The translations under genes were made by a program, and so were the position numbers. From contig NC_021683.1 in assembly GCF_000247815.1 (NCBI RefSeq), positions 5,721,521 through 5,785,520 on the forward strand: a DNA stretch of 64,000 nt. The letters are read 5' to 3'. Shown in pieces: positions 1 to 13,239 of the stretch (positions are counted from its first letter, which is position 1; each line of letters opens with the position of its first letter). Under the pieces are notes generated by a model. The model was not told where the DNA came from. It saw only the letters and a list, made by a program, of their open reading frames with translations, and ran no database searches. This DNA is from Ficedula albicollis. Lineage: Eukaryota > Chordata > Aves > Passeriformes > Muscicapidae.

Positions 1-77
1 GGTGATTCAGCTCAGAGAGTAACTCCCCTGGAGTCAGTGCTGGGGATGCTTTGACCTCATGGTGATTCAGCTCAGAG
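1..77. repeat. 60 bp direct repeat at window edge
   Basis: The 17 bases at 1-17 recur exactly at 61-77, giving a 60 bp period that is cut by the window start. The second copy of the larger block (from 1711) holds only one such unit, so the 60 bp unit may be a short minisatellite continuing to the left of this window. Confidence 0.75.
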
Positions 78-721
78 GTGTGAACTGGCAGGAAGCTGGG
101 TCCCACCCCTCTCCCCCTGGAATAGTTTCATGCTAGTTCTGCTTCCTGAATTTACTCATTTTCTTGTCAGATGAAAGGCAATGACCCCGTGTGAGGCTGT
201 GTAATAGGTGAGTGTAGGATGCAACCAGCTAAAGGTACTCACATTAGCTGTCATAAAGCCAAGCCTACCATCAGAGATCAAAGCAAACCTTTAATTATTT
301 AGGAAACATCACTGATGTAATCAATACACCTTACAACAATTGTTTAACTCCAATTCATTGCCTCTTAGGCTGATACATATGCACACACACAGAGGCATGG
401 CATGCATATGTACACACACATGTGTATGTCTATATTTATATACACACATATAGACACACACACATAAAATGAAGTTTCTATTCTTTGAAGTTTGGCCAAC
501 TTTTCCATGTGGTTGCAGCAACTGTGTGTAAAGGCATGTCCACAGGGCCTATCCGAGACCCAAGGGACTCAGGAGGGTAATGGATGCGATAGCAAAGCAA
601 GTTTTTTCAGTTTTGCACAATCCTATTCCTTAAGATCAGGTCTGTAAATTAAGATCTGAACCTACGTATTGAAGGCTGGATCCTGCAAACAAGGCGTTCT
701 GGCCCCAATCCAGTAAAGCAC
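20..721 (+). repeat. Direct repeat copy A, about 702 bp (offset 1,691)
   Basis: This block reappears almost unchanged at 1711-2412 in the same orientation. By eye I see only about four substitutions (near 51, 60, 78 and 354). Similarity stops sharply after 721 and again after 2412. It holds a CA/TA-rich microsatellite at 381-465. No coding potential was recognised; the reading frames here are short and appear in both copies only because the DNA is duplicated. Confidence 0.93.
381..465. repeat. Imperfect CA/TG/TA microsatellite
   Basis: Short runs of CA, TG and TATA steps alternate here. The same tract is carried by the second copy at 2072-2156 with no length change visible by eye. Dinucleotide tracts usually change length quickly, so equal length in both copies supports a very young or artefactual duplication. 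Confidence 0.85.
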
Positions 722-1710
722 GCAGTAGCTGAGTTAATTTAACTAAAATGAGCATTCTCAAGATGACCTGTAACGGGGAAAAAAATCCAACCCAACTGTA
801 CTTTAATCTAGAAACCATCAAAGCCTTCTTGACACATGTATTATTGTAGGGCTCAGAAAAAATAAACAGTTTATGTAGAAGATTAAGAGAGAGTTTGGAT
901 TTTGCTTTTGACATATCTTGTCTCCAAATCTTAGCTGAGGATTTATTAGAACACTATCATGTCAAAGCTACCTCATTTATATGATAACACATCTGTAATG
1001 TTTTACAAGTGCAGCAGTCCTCGTTCAGAATGTTGCTCTTTAAGTCCTAAATTACAGTACCTGGAGAGGTATGCATAATTATAGTGCATGTTAGCAAATG
1101 ATAGGATGCATTTTCCCCTAGGCTCTCTGCATTAATCATCAGCAGAGTGGGTGCAATAAAATCATAATTGCTTCTTCAAAAGTTATAATCTAACTTATAC
1201 AACTTTAAGTTAGTTGTATGGCAGTATGATATCGGCTGTCACGGAGCAAACCTGTTTCCTGCATTTCCTTAAAATTAAGGTAGTGTTGCTCGGTGGTGAA
1301 CTGTAATTAGCATCATTTTCATTTACAGATTTGGGTTTTAGATCCTGAGCGAGTGCATGAGGGTGTAAGCTCCAAGCTTGATGAAACGACGCTGATTTAC
1401 ATGAGCTGAGGGCCTCTGGGCTGATCTCTGCTTATTTGCTGGGCTGCCTGCAGTCAGTTGGGTGGGTGATTAACCTCTTCTGTCTCTTTAACTAGCAATT
1501 GTAGCTGAAAAAAGGGCAGTGTTAAGGAAAGGAGTTGTTTTGCATAGGAATCCTGGTTTGTGCTATTCAGCTGGGGTATGGGTTTCACCAGAGGAGGGTT
1601 TTGCTGCAGAGGGGTGAGCTGGTCCCGTGCAGCTGTGCCAGCAGCAGTTTGACACTTCCAGCAGGTGCAGGAGGGCTGGCACCTCCCTGGCTCCCACCTG
1701 CCTGCTCAGG
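722..1710. other. Unique spacer between the 0.7 kb repeats; possible conserved element
   Basis: This is single-copy sequence between the two 0.7 kb repeats, with no convincing reading frame. The part at about 1080-1430 is AT-rich with homeodomain-type TAAT words but keeps roughly seven CpGs between about 1230 and 1400, unusual against the CpG-poor surroundings. That is the appearance of a conserved non-coding element, but conservation cannot be tested here. The part at 1580-1710 is more GC-rich and featureless. Confidence 0.35.
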
Positions 1711-2412
1711 TAACTCCCCTGGAGTCAGTGCTGGGGATGCTGTGACCTCACGGTGATTCAGCTCAGAGATGTGAACTGGCAGGAAGCTGGGTCCCACCCC
1801 TCTCCCCCTGGAATAGTTTCATGCTAGTTCTGCTTCCTGAATTTACTCATTTTCTTGTCAGATGAAAGGCAATGACCCCGTGTGAGGCTGTGTAATAGGT
1901 GAGTGTAGGATGCAACCAGCTAAAGGTACTCACATTAGCTGTCATAAAGCCAAGCCTACCATCAGAGATCAAAGCAAACCTTTAATTATTTAGGAAACAT
2001 CACTGATGTAATCAATACACCTTACAACAATTGTTTAACTCCAGTTCATTGCCTCTTAGGCTGATACATATGCACACACACAGAGGCATGGCATGCATAT
2101 GTACACACACATGTGTATGTCTATATTTATATACACACATATAGACACACACACATAAAATGAAGTTTCTATTCTTTGAAGTTTGGCCAACTTTTCCATG
2201 TGGTTGCAGCAACTGTGTGTAAAGGCATGTCCACAGGGCCTATCCGAGACCCAAGGGACTCAGGAGGGTAATGGATGCGATAGCAAAGCAAGTTTTTTCA
2301 GTTTTGCACAATCCTATTCCTTAAGATCAGGTCTGTAAATTAAGATCTGAACCTACGTATTGAAGGCTGGATCCTGCAAACAAGGCGTTCTGGCCCCAAT
2401 CCAGTAAAGCAC
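1711..2412 (+). repeat. Direct repeat copy B, about 702 bp
   Basis: This is the second copy of 20-721, same orientation, nearly identical. After 2412 the sequence diverges abruptly (TTAAATATAT here, GCAGTAGC after copy A). Left of 1711 there is no extended similarity to the bases left of copy A. Confidence 0.93.
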
Positions 2413-3468
2413 TTAAATATATGTTTTAACATTAGGTACATGTCTTGTTATGGTGTGACTTCAAAGGAACTTCTTTTGCTTAGAATTAAGCACATGCTTG
2501 AACACAAGGTTTTATATTTGAATGAGCCACATCCAAATGGCAGAGCTACTGTCAGAGAGCTCAGCACCTCGCTTCTTCACTGTGCAAATATAATCACACA
2601 GAGAAGAAACAAACAAAACAGAAGCCTCCACCTTTTCTAAACAAGCCCTTCCGTTGTTGGTTTGTACCTAATTTGCTCAGGAACACTTCTTTCCTCAGTT
2701 TAAACACTTGGTGCTCACGGTGAGGTGATGCAGCTGGAGGTCAGCAGGGATCCTGCTCACTCCTTTCAGAGCTGGCAGCTCCCTGTGGGATGCTCCACTG
2801 CAGCCTGCTCCGTTGCTGAGAGCAGGGACAATCGAGCCTGTGGCCATTTCCCCCAATATCCAGAGGACAGTGGGCATGGCAAGGTCCATCCCCAAGCCAT
2901 GGTTCATGTACAAGTGATGCTCAGCCCCTGCTGCTGTCCAGCTTTACCCTTTTCTGTGATTCTGGCTTTATGAGCACGGCAATTACACATTTAATACTTG
3001 ATCTGCATGAGACTAAGCTGCACACTTGTGAAATGCAAACTGGTGCTGAACACCCTTAAAAGGGTTTTGAAGCGTCCAAAAATAATGTGTTTCACACCAA
3101 GTGGAGTATTTGCTGAAGTGCAGAAAATGGGAAAAATTCCTCTCCACAGTTAACTTTTATGTTTAAGGATAGTTTTTGAAGGAAACTGTCCTTAAAGATA
3201 CTAGGCTGTCCCCCTTTTATGCCAGAAAGACAAAATATAATAAATATAGAGTAATATCCTATCAATCAAAGCATCTTTACTTAATTTTCTAAGGCTTTTA
3301 AGTCTCTTGCAGATCAGAATTTTGTTTCTGTCTCCAACTTGCTGGTGTTAATAACTAGTACTGTTAAGCAATGAAATTTCTGAGTGTTAAAAATAGGCTT
3401 TCATTAGCTAAAATGTCCCATGCAGTTGTGCATTTAAATGTCACATGCAGTTTGGGGGAAATAATCTT
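2413..3468. other. Unique sequence, nothing recognised
   Basis: A more GC-rich patch lies at about 2700-2950 and carries opposing short open frames. They show no recognisable protein motif and are probably compositional. The remainder is AT-rich unique sequence. Confidence 0.5.
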
Positions 3469-3552
3469 AAAAAAAAAAAAAAAAAAAAGGAAGAAAAAGA
3501 AAAAAAGATTGACTTAAAAAAAAAAAGAAAAAGAAAAAAAAGATTGACTTAA
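3469..3552. repeat. A-rich tract with a 35 bp tandem duplication
   Basis: A run of about 20 A is followed by two copies of an A-rich unit ending in GATTGACTTA; the GATTGACTT words begin at 3507 and 3542. The tract could be the remains of an old poly-A tail, but no retroposon body was recognised beside it. Confidence 0.8.
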
Positions 3553-6500
3553 TTTTTGTACCCTAAAAACTTGGTGTTAAATTATTTTAAAATGCACCCC
3601 AAGTCACAACAAGCTGCTGTGTATCAGGTCACACTGCCTCCTCCAAAATCATGCTTATCTTTAAAATTTCCTTTCATAAACATTTGGCAAATATAACATC
3701 AATTTAAGCTGTAATGACCACATTTAATTTTAATTTTAAATTTATTCTGTTACTATATATTGGTATCCTGGTTGATGCCAAGTCAGCCAGCCACAGGTCT
3801 GTTTTTCATTTTTGCATTGAACTTCTTTAGGTTAGACATGCTCAAGAGTCCTGGTTTAATGCATAACCCTAATTATAACTTAGAATTAAGCTACTGCTGA
3901 CTGCAGCATTTTAGGCAGGGGAATCAAAGAATGTATCTAATGAAAAAAACACTACTCCACCCCTCACTAGTACCTTATCTTTATACATTTTTTAATGTTC
4001 TTTTTTTTTTTTTTTTTTAGATTGAGTGCATAATACAGCTATAAACCAGCAGTTTAGATAATACAGTCAGCTTGTCAGTTTACATATGTCTACTCTGAGC
4101 TTAAGGGTTTTCTCTTTGCTTTGAATTGGGCCTCACTTCTTATTAAAATGCTGCAAGCTTTTAAGAGATTGTAGTATCACAGACCAGTGATAGCTCAACA
4201 TTCTAATATATCATTATGTTGGACCTATATCTGGGCACTCTAAAATTGCATTACTGTTTAAGCTGGTTGAAATATTTTTGCAAAATGTTTGGTTTCGGAT
4301 GAAAAATGCCTTTTCAGCCATGCAGAACTTTGATGAGGAAATTCTTAGAATGTTCTGATGAAAATGGCTTTGGGGTTTTTTTTAATGGAAAAACTAAAAA
4401 TGCAATTCAGAGCACTGTTCAATTACAATAGAAATGCTGGGGTTTCCCCACATTTTTACAGGGAGTGAAATATTTTTAAGGAAAAGCTCTTGTGGTCATT
4501 TCAAACTTGTCTGGATTTCATGTATTGGATTGGATCATTGGGAACTCAATGGACAGGAAGATCAGGGTCTTATAATCTGGGTCTTTACTCCCAAAATAAA
4601 TCTGTTCTTATTAATAGAGGCAAGTTTTTAGAGGAGTGGGATGGTTATTGATGAACCATGTTGCATGGGTCAGAAGGAAATGTGGCTTGGGGGGATGCTA
4701 CCATCATGAAAAATAAGAGCAGGAAGAACTTGATGTGCCAAGAGGAGCATTGTGCTCCAGAGGGACTCCAGAACAGGGTCACTGAGGCTGGAGTGACGAG
4801 CTGGGATCAGGGCAGCACCACACAGGGACACCCTGTGTTTACTGCACAAAGACAAAACTCTTGGTCAGAGATGGAGAGCAAGTGAAAGTCATTGCAAGGT
4901 ACCTTTGTGCACCAGCCTTTCTGCTGTCCCTTTCCCCATGGAATCTCTGTGCTGCCACAGGGCCGGGGAATTGCTCTCCTGCTGTCCAAGAACAGAAGAT
5001 GCTGCACCCAATTCTGCTCATTTTCACTGGCTTCACATGAGGGTAACCCCTCCATCTCCTTAGAATTACTCCAGATGTATGCTGGGCTTTGCGGCTGCAG
5101 TGAGAATCCTTTGCCATTGGAATGTGAGACTGTGTTTTCATTCCTGTGACAGTTCTAATGCCTGCCTGCTGTCTGCAGGAAGCTCTTCAGTGAGTTATAC
5201 ACTGCGTGATAAAATGCTCATGTTTTTCTTCTTTGGGAACAGGGAAACGAAAAAATTCTGGGTTTGTACTAACATTCCACTTGTTCTGCGTGGGCATTCA
5301 GCTGTACTGCCAGGAGCTGGGAGTGTTTACAGCCCTGGTGTAAATGAAAGCAGACAGAAGCAATGGAGAAACAGGCTGTGCAAGCCTGGGGGCCTGTCCG
5401 TGCACAATAGTAGCATCAGTTCAGCTGCAAAATCCATTTAGCTGAACCAGTGTATGTCCCTGATTGGACACACTTAAATTGGTTTATAACCAGCTTACAT
5501 CAAATTAGTTTAAATCAGGAAGTTTCCATAATAGCTGCATCAACCCGTAATTGTCTAATTTGTGTATAGGATGGTCGCAAACCAGTAGCCATTCCTCCAT
5601 GCAGGCTTTTGCACTGCTTTAGATAATTTTAAAACTGTTAAACCAGCAAAACTTTTGTCAGTAGACAAGCCCTAAAGCCCGAAGTTTGTGTTAGCTGGGA
5701 CAGGGAGTGAGCAGGGGCTCTGTGCTGGCTCTGTGCTGCAGCACATGCTCACAAAGCCAGTGAAAAAGGAGATGGCAGACACTTTAAAGCAAGAATGGGA
5801 CACAAGACACTAATTCTCCAAAACAGTTTATTGCTCTATATGATGGAAAAGTATGAGGTAAAGGAGTTCAGGACTCCTTGCTGTGACCCAGGGGTTTTAA
5901 TGAGCTGTGTTCACAGGCATGGAGAGGTCAGAGGGAAGCTGTCCCAGCACTCCTGAGCTGTGGGGTCACGTTTCACCCCACGAGCTGGAGCAGCCTCGAG
6001 CCTCCTCTAGGTTTAGTCAAAGGATAGCAACACCCAGCAGGCAGCGAGGCTGGTGAGACATGTTCCATCTCCTGAGCTGCTCAGGATGGAGCTGGAGCAG
6101 GAAATGTTGCTTTTGCTGTATGTTAATGATGGTTCAGAGAATTTTGGGAAGATAAGCCCCTCTGGACAGCAAAGGCAGGGGCGGCTTGAAAGTGTGACAT
6201 TGTGGAAACAAAGGCAACAGGAGAACGACACCAGGAGCTGGGTTATCTCAACATTTCTGTAACTAAAAATGGCCTAAATTGTTTTCCAAAATGAGCTCTT
6301 GTGGAGCAGAGAGAAAGCCTCTGATTTCAAGGGTTCCTAAAATACTTTTGGAACGAAACTCTCTGAATGTTCTGTGGGTGTTAATCACTGGAGTGCTCAG
6401 TAGTACTCGAGCTCCGAGTTCACACCATTAAAGCTTTGTCGACATTACTGAAAGCGTCCTCTAACACACTGAAGCAAGCTCAAGAGGCTGTATTTATGTT

Positions 6501-8950
6501 CTCAGGCTGACTTCAGGGCTGTTGCTGGCAAGCTGTCAATAAAAGAACTTATTAGTCAGGGAGACAGCTTGGAATGGAGAGTTGTTTAAGCAGTTCACTT
6601 ATGAATGGGACCCAAAGGTGAACAGAAGGAACTTTCTGTGTGTTTAGCAAATGGGAATACCAAGAAGCAATTTTATCAAGGTAACTCTGTTCAGGGTGCC
6701 CAGCAGTAAGTGTGCCAGATAGGTTTTAGCTGCAAAATGCTCCTCCAGGTCTGCAAGTATATCTGGTAGAAGCTGTTTTATCCTGTAAGAAATAGAAGGG
6801 AAAATTGGTTTGATGTTCTTCCCTCTTACTTTCTTTGGATGTGTGGAAGAGCAAGGCAGTGCTGTTTTCTCAGCAATAGAAAATGTAACGATGCATTTCC
6901 CCTGCATGAGGCTTCTGGACATTTTCTTACTTCAGAAAAGTAGATGCCATGGTAGGTAGCATTGTACCCACCAGATGATTCTACTGGATTTGACAGCATT
7001 GTGGAATATTACTTCTGGTAAAGAGTAACTTGCAGAGGAATAGAATAGGTGTGAGAAATAGTAAAAATCTAGTGTCCAAAAAGCAGTGCTTGGAGAAAGG
7101 AGCAACCTACTTCTGTAAGAAATATATTTCTTACACTATGCAAACCATCTTTAAAGACTGAAGTGATCCTAGTGGAAGCCATGGGAAAGAGAACATGAGT
7201 GGAAAACAGATGGATCCCTAAAGGGACTGACTGAAAGCTAAATCTCAGTTTGTGGGAATCATTCATTTGCTCCTGGTGGTTTTGTGTTGGCCTAAGAGGA
7301 GCTTGTGATAAGACAAAGACCTGGCTCACTGTGGCTAGAACCCAAAGTATACATATAGCAACAAATGTAAAGTGGTACCCCATTTACAAGAGGTGCATGG
7401 CTTTCCAAAAGCCCCCTTCATGTAAATTTTTGTCAGCCCAAAGCTCTGAGAATGACAGCACATCTCATTACAGCCATAATGTTCCTGGATCGTGGTGTGG
7501 TGATTTGTTTTCCTCCAGGTTTTGCTAACACTGGTGGGGAGTCAAACCTCCTTGCTTCATCCTGGGAATGGCCTTGGCCTTTCTTTGTTTGCTTCTTTTT
7601 TTGGGGAAGGCTGGTTGCCAATGTGCAGTTCTAAAGTCACATTTTCACTTGCATTCTGGGCAATACCTCCCACATTTTGGACTCTGCAGTACTCAGTGTA
7701 AATGGTTCCTTAGAGCTACTTTGGCAGCCAAGAAAAGCGATATTGTATTTGATTTCTGGCACTGCCACTCGCTGGGTTGCCGACACAGCTGTAGCAGACC
7801 TCCAGGTCTGGATATGTCTGGCTGAAGCAGAAGATCCCTGTGTTTCCTGACTGGACTCCATGGAATCCATGCCACCCGAGATCTGATCTGGGGCAGCCAA
7901 GCAGAAATGTGACTCCTTTCTGCCAAAGGCATTTCAGCAGTGATTTCGAGGTTGTTCTGGAGGAAAGAGGGACAGAGGTGAATTCTCTGAGAAATTAGTT
8001 TTAGTAAGGCTAATTTAGGCCTTCTTCCAATAGGGTTTACTGGGAAGGTCTGTTGTGTACAAGCCAAAGCTTATTTTTTTTTACAACACAACTTTTGAGG
8101 AGAAAAAACCCATCCAGAAACACATTTCTTCTTCTCTTGGATCAGACACTAGTGTTCATGTGGCTTGGTAGTGTGATATATCAGGAGACTGGGGTGGTTG
8201 ACCTCTAACTGTGGAATTTTTAATTTTTTCTTTTTACTGTGCACAAAGGTAGTGGTGTGAACATGTTGGAGGCCTGGGAACCACTTGTTTCAGCAGCAGT
8301 TACCCTTATTCAACCTGACTTGGATCATATCCCTACCACAACATTAATAACCTAGCACACTCAGAGAAAGAATGAAATAAAGTAATATGAAGAAAGGTAC
8401 AGGGCATGTTTGCTATCAAGCTTCATCTTTTGCTTTCCTAGTGGTGCCACAGTGGTAGCAGATCTGACTGGTGTCCAAAATGAGCATTTGAGAATTCATC
8501 TTCTAGGCAAAAAAAGGCCACTGCTTTCAAGGCATTTACTTAGAAGCCATCCAGGATAATTTATGCTGGTTCTCAGTAAATTCAACCAGATTTGAGAAAT
8601 CCCTTGGACACTGGAGTGTCCAGATTGTGTCCCTTGGCTTAGCTTGGCATGGAGGGTGGCAGCCACTGTAATATACTGATGTGTGATAACACTGACAGAA
8701 GCCTGCTTTCAACTACAGTAAAATGCATGCTAGGAAATTGCTGCTGGTTTAATAAGTATTGCATTGTTGGCAGCAGAAAATTTAGGTCCAAGTGAGTTAA
8801 ATTTCATCATCTTGCTGTGATAAAAGTGGAGCTTCTTTCCATGCTGGGCTCCACATCATGCCACAACCAAATGTTCCCACAGCAAACTCTCTTGCAGGAT
8901 AAAGTACCTTTCAAGATCGAGGCAAGCTGTCACAGGAAGGTGTTTGTGGG
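3553..8950. other. Unique non-coding sequence
   Basis: There is a T18 tract at 4001-4018, immediately followed by AG, which resembles a splice acceptor or a reversed poly-A tail. Reading frames reach about 120 codons (for example near 5079-5441 and 7693-8067), overlap on both strands and show no recognised domain. No RNA gene or mobile element was identified. Confidence 0.5.
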
Positions 8951-11064
8951 GTTGGCAATCACCACAGCACAGTGATTTGGGGCTGCAGCCCTCCTGGAGC
9001 AGAGGTGAGCTGGCACTATAGCAGTGACCCATATGGGGTCACCCTCTGACCCTCAGAGAACAGCCAGGCTGAAGAGCCCAGCCTCCCAGCTTGCTGTTAC
9101 TGGGGAGGATGGTTTTCCTGTGGAACCAACCACAGTGCTTTAGGCTCTCTTTATTGTGTCAAGAAGTGACACTGGCACCATAAATTGTGTGGCAGAATGC
9201 CCTCAGCCTCGTGAATCATCTGCTGTAGTTCTTCAGGAGAGGGCAGGCAGGAGAGGCACTGCAGGAAAGGGCATTTCTTGTGTTCCCATACTCTGCCATG
9301 TGAATCTGCCCTCCTGAAATCCATAAAACCCACAAGCAGGCTCTCAAACATTTAATTTGAAAGATCTCTGTTTAAATAGTTTTTGACTTGTGCCAGGGCA
9401 AGCCTGTCCTCCAGTTAATTATGTTCTAAGCACACAAAGAGAGCTAGTGAAAACAGTCACTTCATAACCATTTTCTTTTTGTAAACTCAGGGTACTTAGA
9501 TCTGCATCATTTAATCATAATAGAGCCATATGCATGCAGCTTAACTTTTCTGGAAACCAAAATTAGCTAGAAGACATTTTGGCCTATTTCTGAAGTGCTT
9601 GTGTATGGGGAAAACTGCTTTGAGAACTTCAAATGGGTATGAGCTCCCAGACCTTGGAGGAGTGGAGGAAAGTTCATGTCAGGAATGCTCTCACCTCTGC
9701 ATAGGTCACACAGCAACAAATATATCTTCAGTGCAATTTTAGAGTGGAGTTTAGAGTGGTGGAGTGGTTAACTAGCACAAAGACACTAAAAGAGGGACTA
9801 AGCTGCCAAATGTAGGGCAAATATTAATCTTGTTATGGGCCAGAATCTCAGGGTGTGAATACCTGGTCCAAAGAAAGTTATTTTAGTTGTTGAAACATGA
9901 CCATTAAATGGATCAGAGGAATATTTCTTATTTAGATATTTACATATCTTGCAAGTATTTAAAGAATATAACAGTCTCCATGAAATTCAAACCTATTTGC
10001 TTAACGAGGCAGTGCTTTAATTTGCATGTCAGTTTGGATACATCTCTAGGTACCTTGAAAACTCTGAAGGAGGCACATGCTCGAATCATTGTCTGAGAAA
10101 TGCTCAGTGAACAGCCAGGGCAGGGATCACATCCAGGGGAGATTTCTGCAGCTCCAGGGCTCAGTGCTGAGCTTGCAGTTGTGCTTTGCCAGCAGGACCC
10201 TGCAGCAGTCACAGCAGCTTTGTTCCAGTGGGTATGGTGTCTGAGTCAATCCAGCATCTCCCGGTGCTCTTTGATACCCAGCACTGCTTCTCTGCCAAAA
10301 TTCCAATTGATGTAGACCATAGGGCATTCCAAAAAGTTCCTAAAAAGCTTTGGGTAAGCTTAAGGAAACAGTGTAATGATATCTCGATAGATACCTTGCT
10401 ACCACCCCATTCCCCTGTGTAAAGCTGTCAAAACTTGCTGCAAAAACTGTTAAGAGAATTTACCAATATAGTTTTAGTTTCAAAATACTAATTATTAGCA
10501 GGGCAGGTACTCTGAGTGTTACATGGATGAAACTAAGGTTAATTAAAGGTCGCTTACAGAACTCTGTGGCTGCAGAACTGCAACATGAATTTGCAGAGGA
10601 AATAGACATTAAAGGCTGCATCTTGCAGCCAGCTGTTGGCCAGCAGCTGAATACTCCCTTGCAGGGATAACACAGAATGTACCTTGGTGAGATTAAAAGG
10701 CATATTTTTGGGATCCCCTCATTTAGGTGGGATTATCTGAATTTTTAAAATAATTCTTTGCCCAGCTCTCAGTTCAAGATACTTAATACATTTCCCTCTG
10801 GCTACTGTGGCTCTCTGTCATCCAAGGAGGCTCTGGCCAGCAAGGCTGAGCTGGTCCTGCCAGCAGCAAGGATTCCTGAGGTCAGCTGAATCTCCTTTAA
10901 ATGGAGAAGGGACAATCAGTGAATGAAAAACAGGAAGATGATGAGGGAGAGGAAGATAATGAGAGAGGAAAAGAGAGCAAATGCAGCTGATTGCAAATGG
11001 ATTTATCCTTTCTCAGGAAGTTCATCCTCACAGCAGCCCCCAAAGGTGGTGCTGGTAACTGATG
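8951..11064 (+). repeat. 2.1 kb near-tandem direct duplication, copy 1
   Basis: This block is repeated at 11071-13239 in the same orientation with offset 2,120, rising to 2,175 after a nested 55 bp duplication in copy 2. By eye only three substitutions separate the copies (near 9350, 10429 and 10498). Six bases, AGGAGG, lie between the copies. The block contains no recognised gene or element. Confidence 0.95.
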
Positions 11065-11070
11065 AGGAGG

Positions 11071-13239
11071 GTTGGCAATCACCACAGCACAGTGATTTGG
11101 GGCTGCAGCCCTCCTGGAGCAGAGGTGAGCTGGCACTATAGCAGTGACCCATATGGGGTCACCCTCTGACCCTCAGAGAACAGCCAGGCTGAAGAGCCCA
11201 GCCTCCCAGCTTGCTGTTACTGGGGAGGATGGTTTTCCTGTGGAACCAACCACAGTGCTTTAGGCTCTCTTTATTGTGTCAAGAAGTGACACTGGCACCA
11301 TAAATTGTGTGGCAGAATGCCCTCAGCCTCGTGAATCATCTGCTGTAGTTCTTCAGGAGAGGGCAGGCAGGAGAGGCACTGCAGGAAAGGGCATTTCTTG
11401 TGTTCCCATACTCTGCCATGTGAATCTGCCCTCCTGAAATCCATAAAACCCACAAGCAGGCTCTCAAATATTTAATTTGAAAGATCTCTGTTTAAATAGT
11501 TTTTGACTTGTGCCAGGGCAAGCCTGTCCTCCAGTTAATTATGTTCTAAGCACACAAAGAGAGCTAGTGAAAACAGTCACTTCATAACCATTTTCTTTTT
11601 GTAAACTCAGGGTACTTAGATCTGCATCATTTAATCATAATAGAGCCATATGCATGCAGCTTAACTTTTCTGGAAACCAAAATTAGCTAGAAGACATTTT
11701 GGCCTATTTCTGAAGTGCTTGTGTATGGGGAAAACTGCTTTGAGAACTTCAAATGGGTATGAGCTCCCAGACCTTGGAGGAGTGGAGGAAAGTTCATGTC
11801 AGGAATGCTCTCACCTCTGCATAGGTCACACAGCAACAAATATATCTTCAGTGCAATTTTAGAGTGGAGTTTAGAGTGGTGGAGTGGTTAACTAGCACAA
11901 AGACACTAAAAGAGGGACTAAGCTGCCAAATGTAGGGCAAATATTAATCTTGTTATGGGCCAGAATCTCAGGGTGTGAATACCTGGTCCAAAGAAAGTTA
12001 TTTTAGTTGTTGAAACATGACCATTAAATGGATCAGAGGAATATTTCTTATTTAGATATTTACATATCTTGCAAGTATTTAAAGAATATAACAGTCTCCA
12101 TGAAATTCAAACCTATTTGCTTAACGAGGCAGTGCTTTAATTTGCATGTCAGTTTGGATACATCTCTAGGTACCTTGAAAACTCTGAAGGAGGCACATGC
12201 TCGAATCATTGTCTGAGAAATGCTCAGTGAACAGCCAGGGCAGGGATCACATCCAGGGGAGATTTCTGCAGCTCCAGGGCTCAGTGCTGAGCTTGCAGTT
12301 GTGCTTTGCCAGCAGGACCCTGCAGCAGTCACAGCAGCTTTGTTCCAGTGGGTATGGTGTCTGAGTCAATCCAGCATCTCCCGGTGCTCTTTGATACCCA
12401 GCACTGCTTCTCTGCCAAAATTCCAATTGATGTAGACCATAGGGCATTCCAAAAAGTTCCTAAAAAGCTTTGGGTAAGCTTAAGGAAACAGTGTAATGAT
12501 ATCTCGATAGATACCTTGCTACCACCCCATTCCCCTGTATAAAGCTGTCAAAACTTGCTGCAAAAACTGTTAAGAGAATTTACCAATATAGTTTTAGTTT
12601 CAAAATAGTAATTATTAGCAGGGCAGGTACTCTGAGTGTTACATGGATGAAACTAAGGTTAATTAAAGGTCGCTTACAGAACTCTCTGTGGCTGCAGAAC
12701 TGCAACACTAAGGTTAATTAAAGGTCGCTTACAGAACTCTGTGGCTGCAGAACTGCAACATGAATTTGCAGAGGAAATAGACATTAAAGGCTGCATCTTG
12801 CAGCCAGCTGTTGGCCAGCAGCTGAATACTCCCTTGCAGGGATAACACAGAATGTACCTTGGTGAGATTAAAAGGCATATTTTTGGGATCCCCTCATTTA
12901 GGTGGGATTATCTGAATTTTTAAAATAATTCTTTGCCCAGCTCTCAGTTCAAGATACTTAATACATTTCCCTCTGGCTACTGTGGCTCTCTGTCATCCAA
13001 GGAGGCTCTGGCCAGCAAGGCTGAGCTGGTCCTGCCAGCAGCAAGGATTCCTGAGGTCAGCTGAATCTCCTTTAAATGGAGAAGGGACAATCAGTGAATG
13101 AAAAACAGGAAGATGATGAGGGAGAGGAAGATAATGAGAGAGGAAAAGAGAGCAAATGCAGCTGATTGCAAATGGATTTATCCTTTCTCAGGAAGTTCAT
13201 CCTCACAGCAGCCCCCAAAGGTGGTGCTGGTAACTGATG
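11071..13239 (+). repeat. 2.1 kb near-tandem direct duplication, copy 2
   Basis: This is the second copy of 8951-11064, 55 bp longer because of an internal tandem duplication at 12653-12760. Similarity ends after CTGATG in both copies. Near-identity over more than 2 kb implies a very recent event or two haplotypes laid end to end by the assembler. Confidence 0.95.
12653..12760 (+). repeat. Nested 55 bp tandem duplication, copy 2 only
   Basis: The unit beginning CTAAGGTTAATT starts at 12653 and again at 12708. The first unit has one extra CT in its CTCTCTGTGG section. Copy 1 of the large duplication has this unit once (from 10533), so this change happened after, or independently of, the 2.1 kb duplication. 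Confidence 0.92.

Noticed and set aside
20..2412. LTR pair flanking a 1 kb internal region
   Set aside because: Repeat ends lack TG...CA and target-site duplications, and the spacer has no viral coding.
4001..4020. T18 followed by AG as a splice acceptor or reversed poly-A tail
   Set aside because: No plausible exon follows and no retroposon body was recognised next to it.
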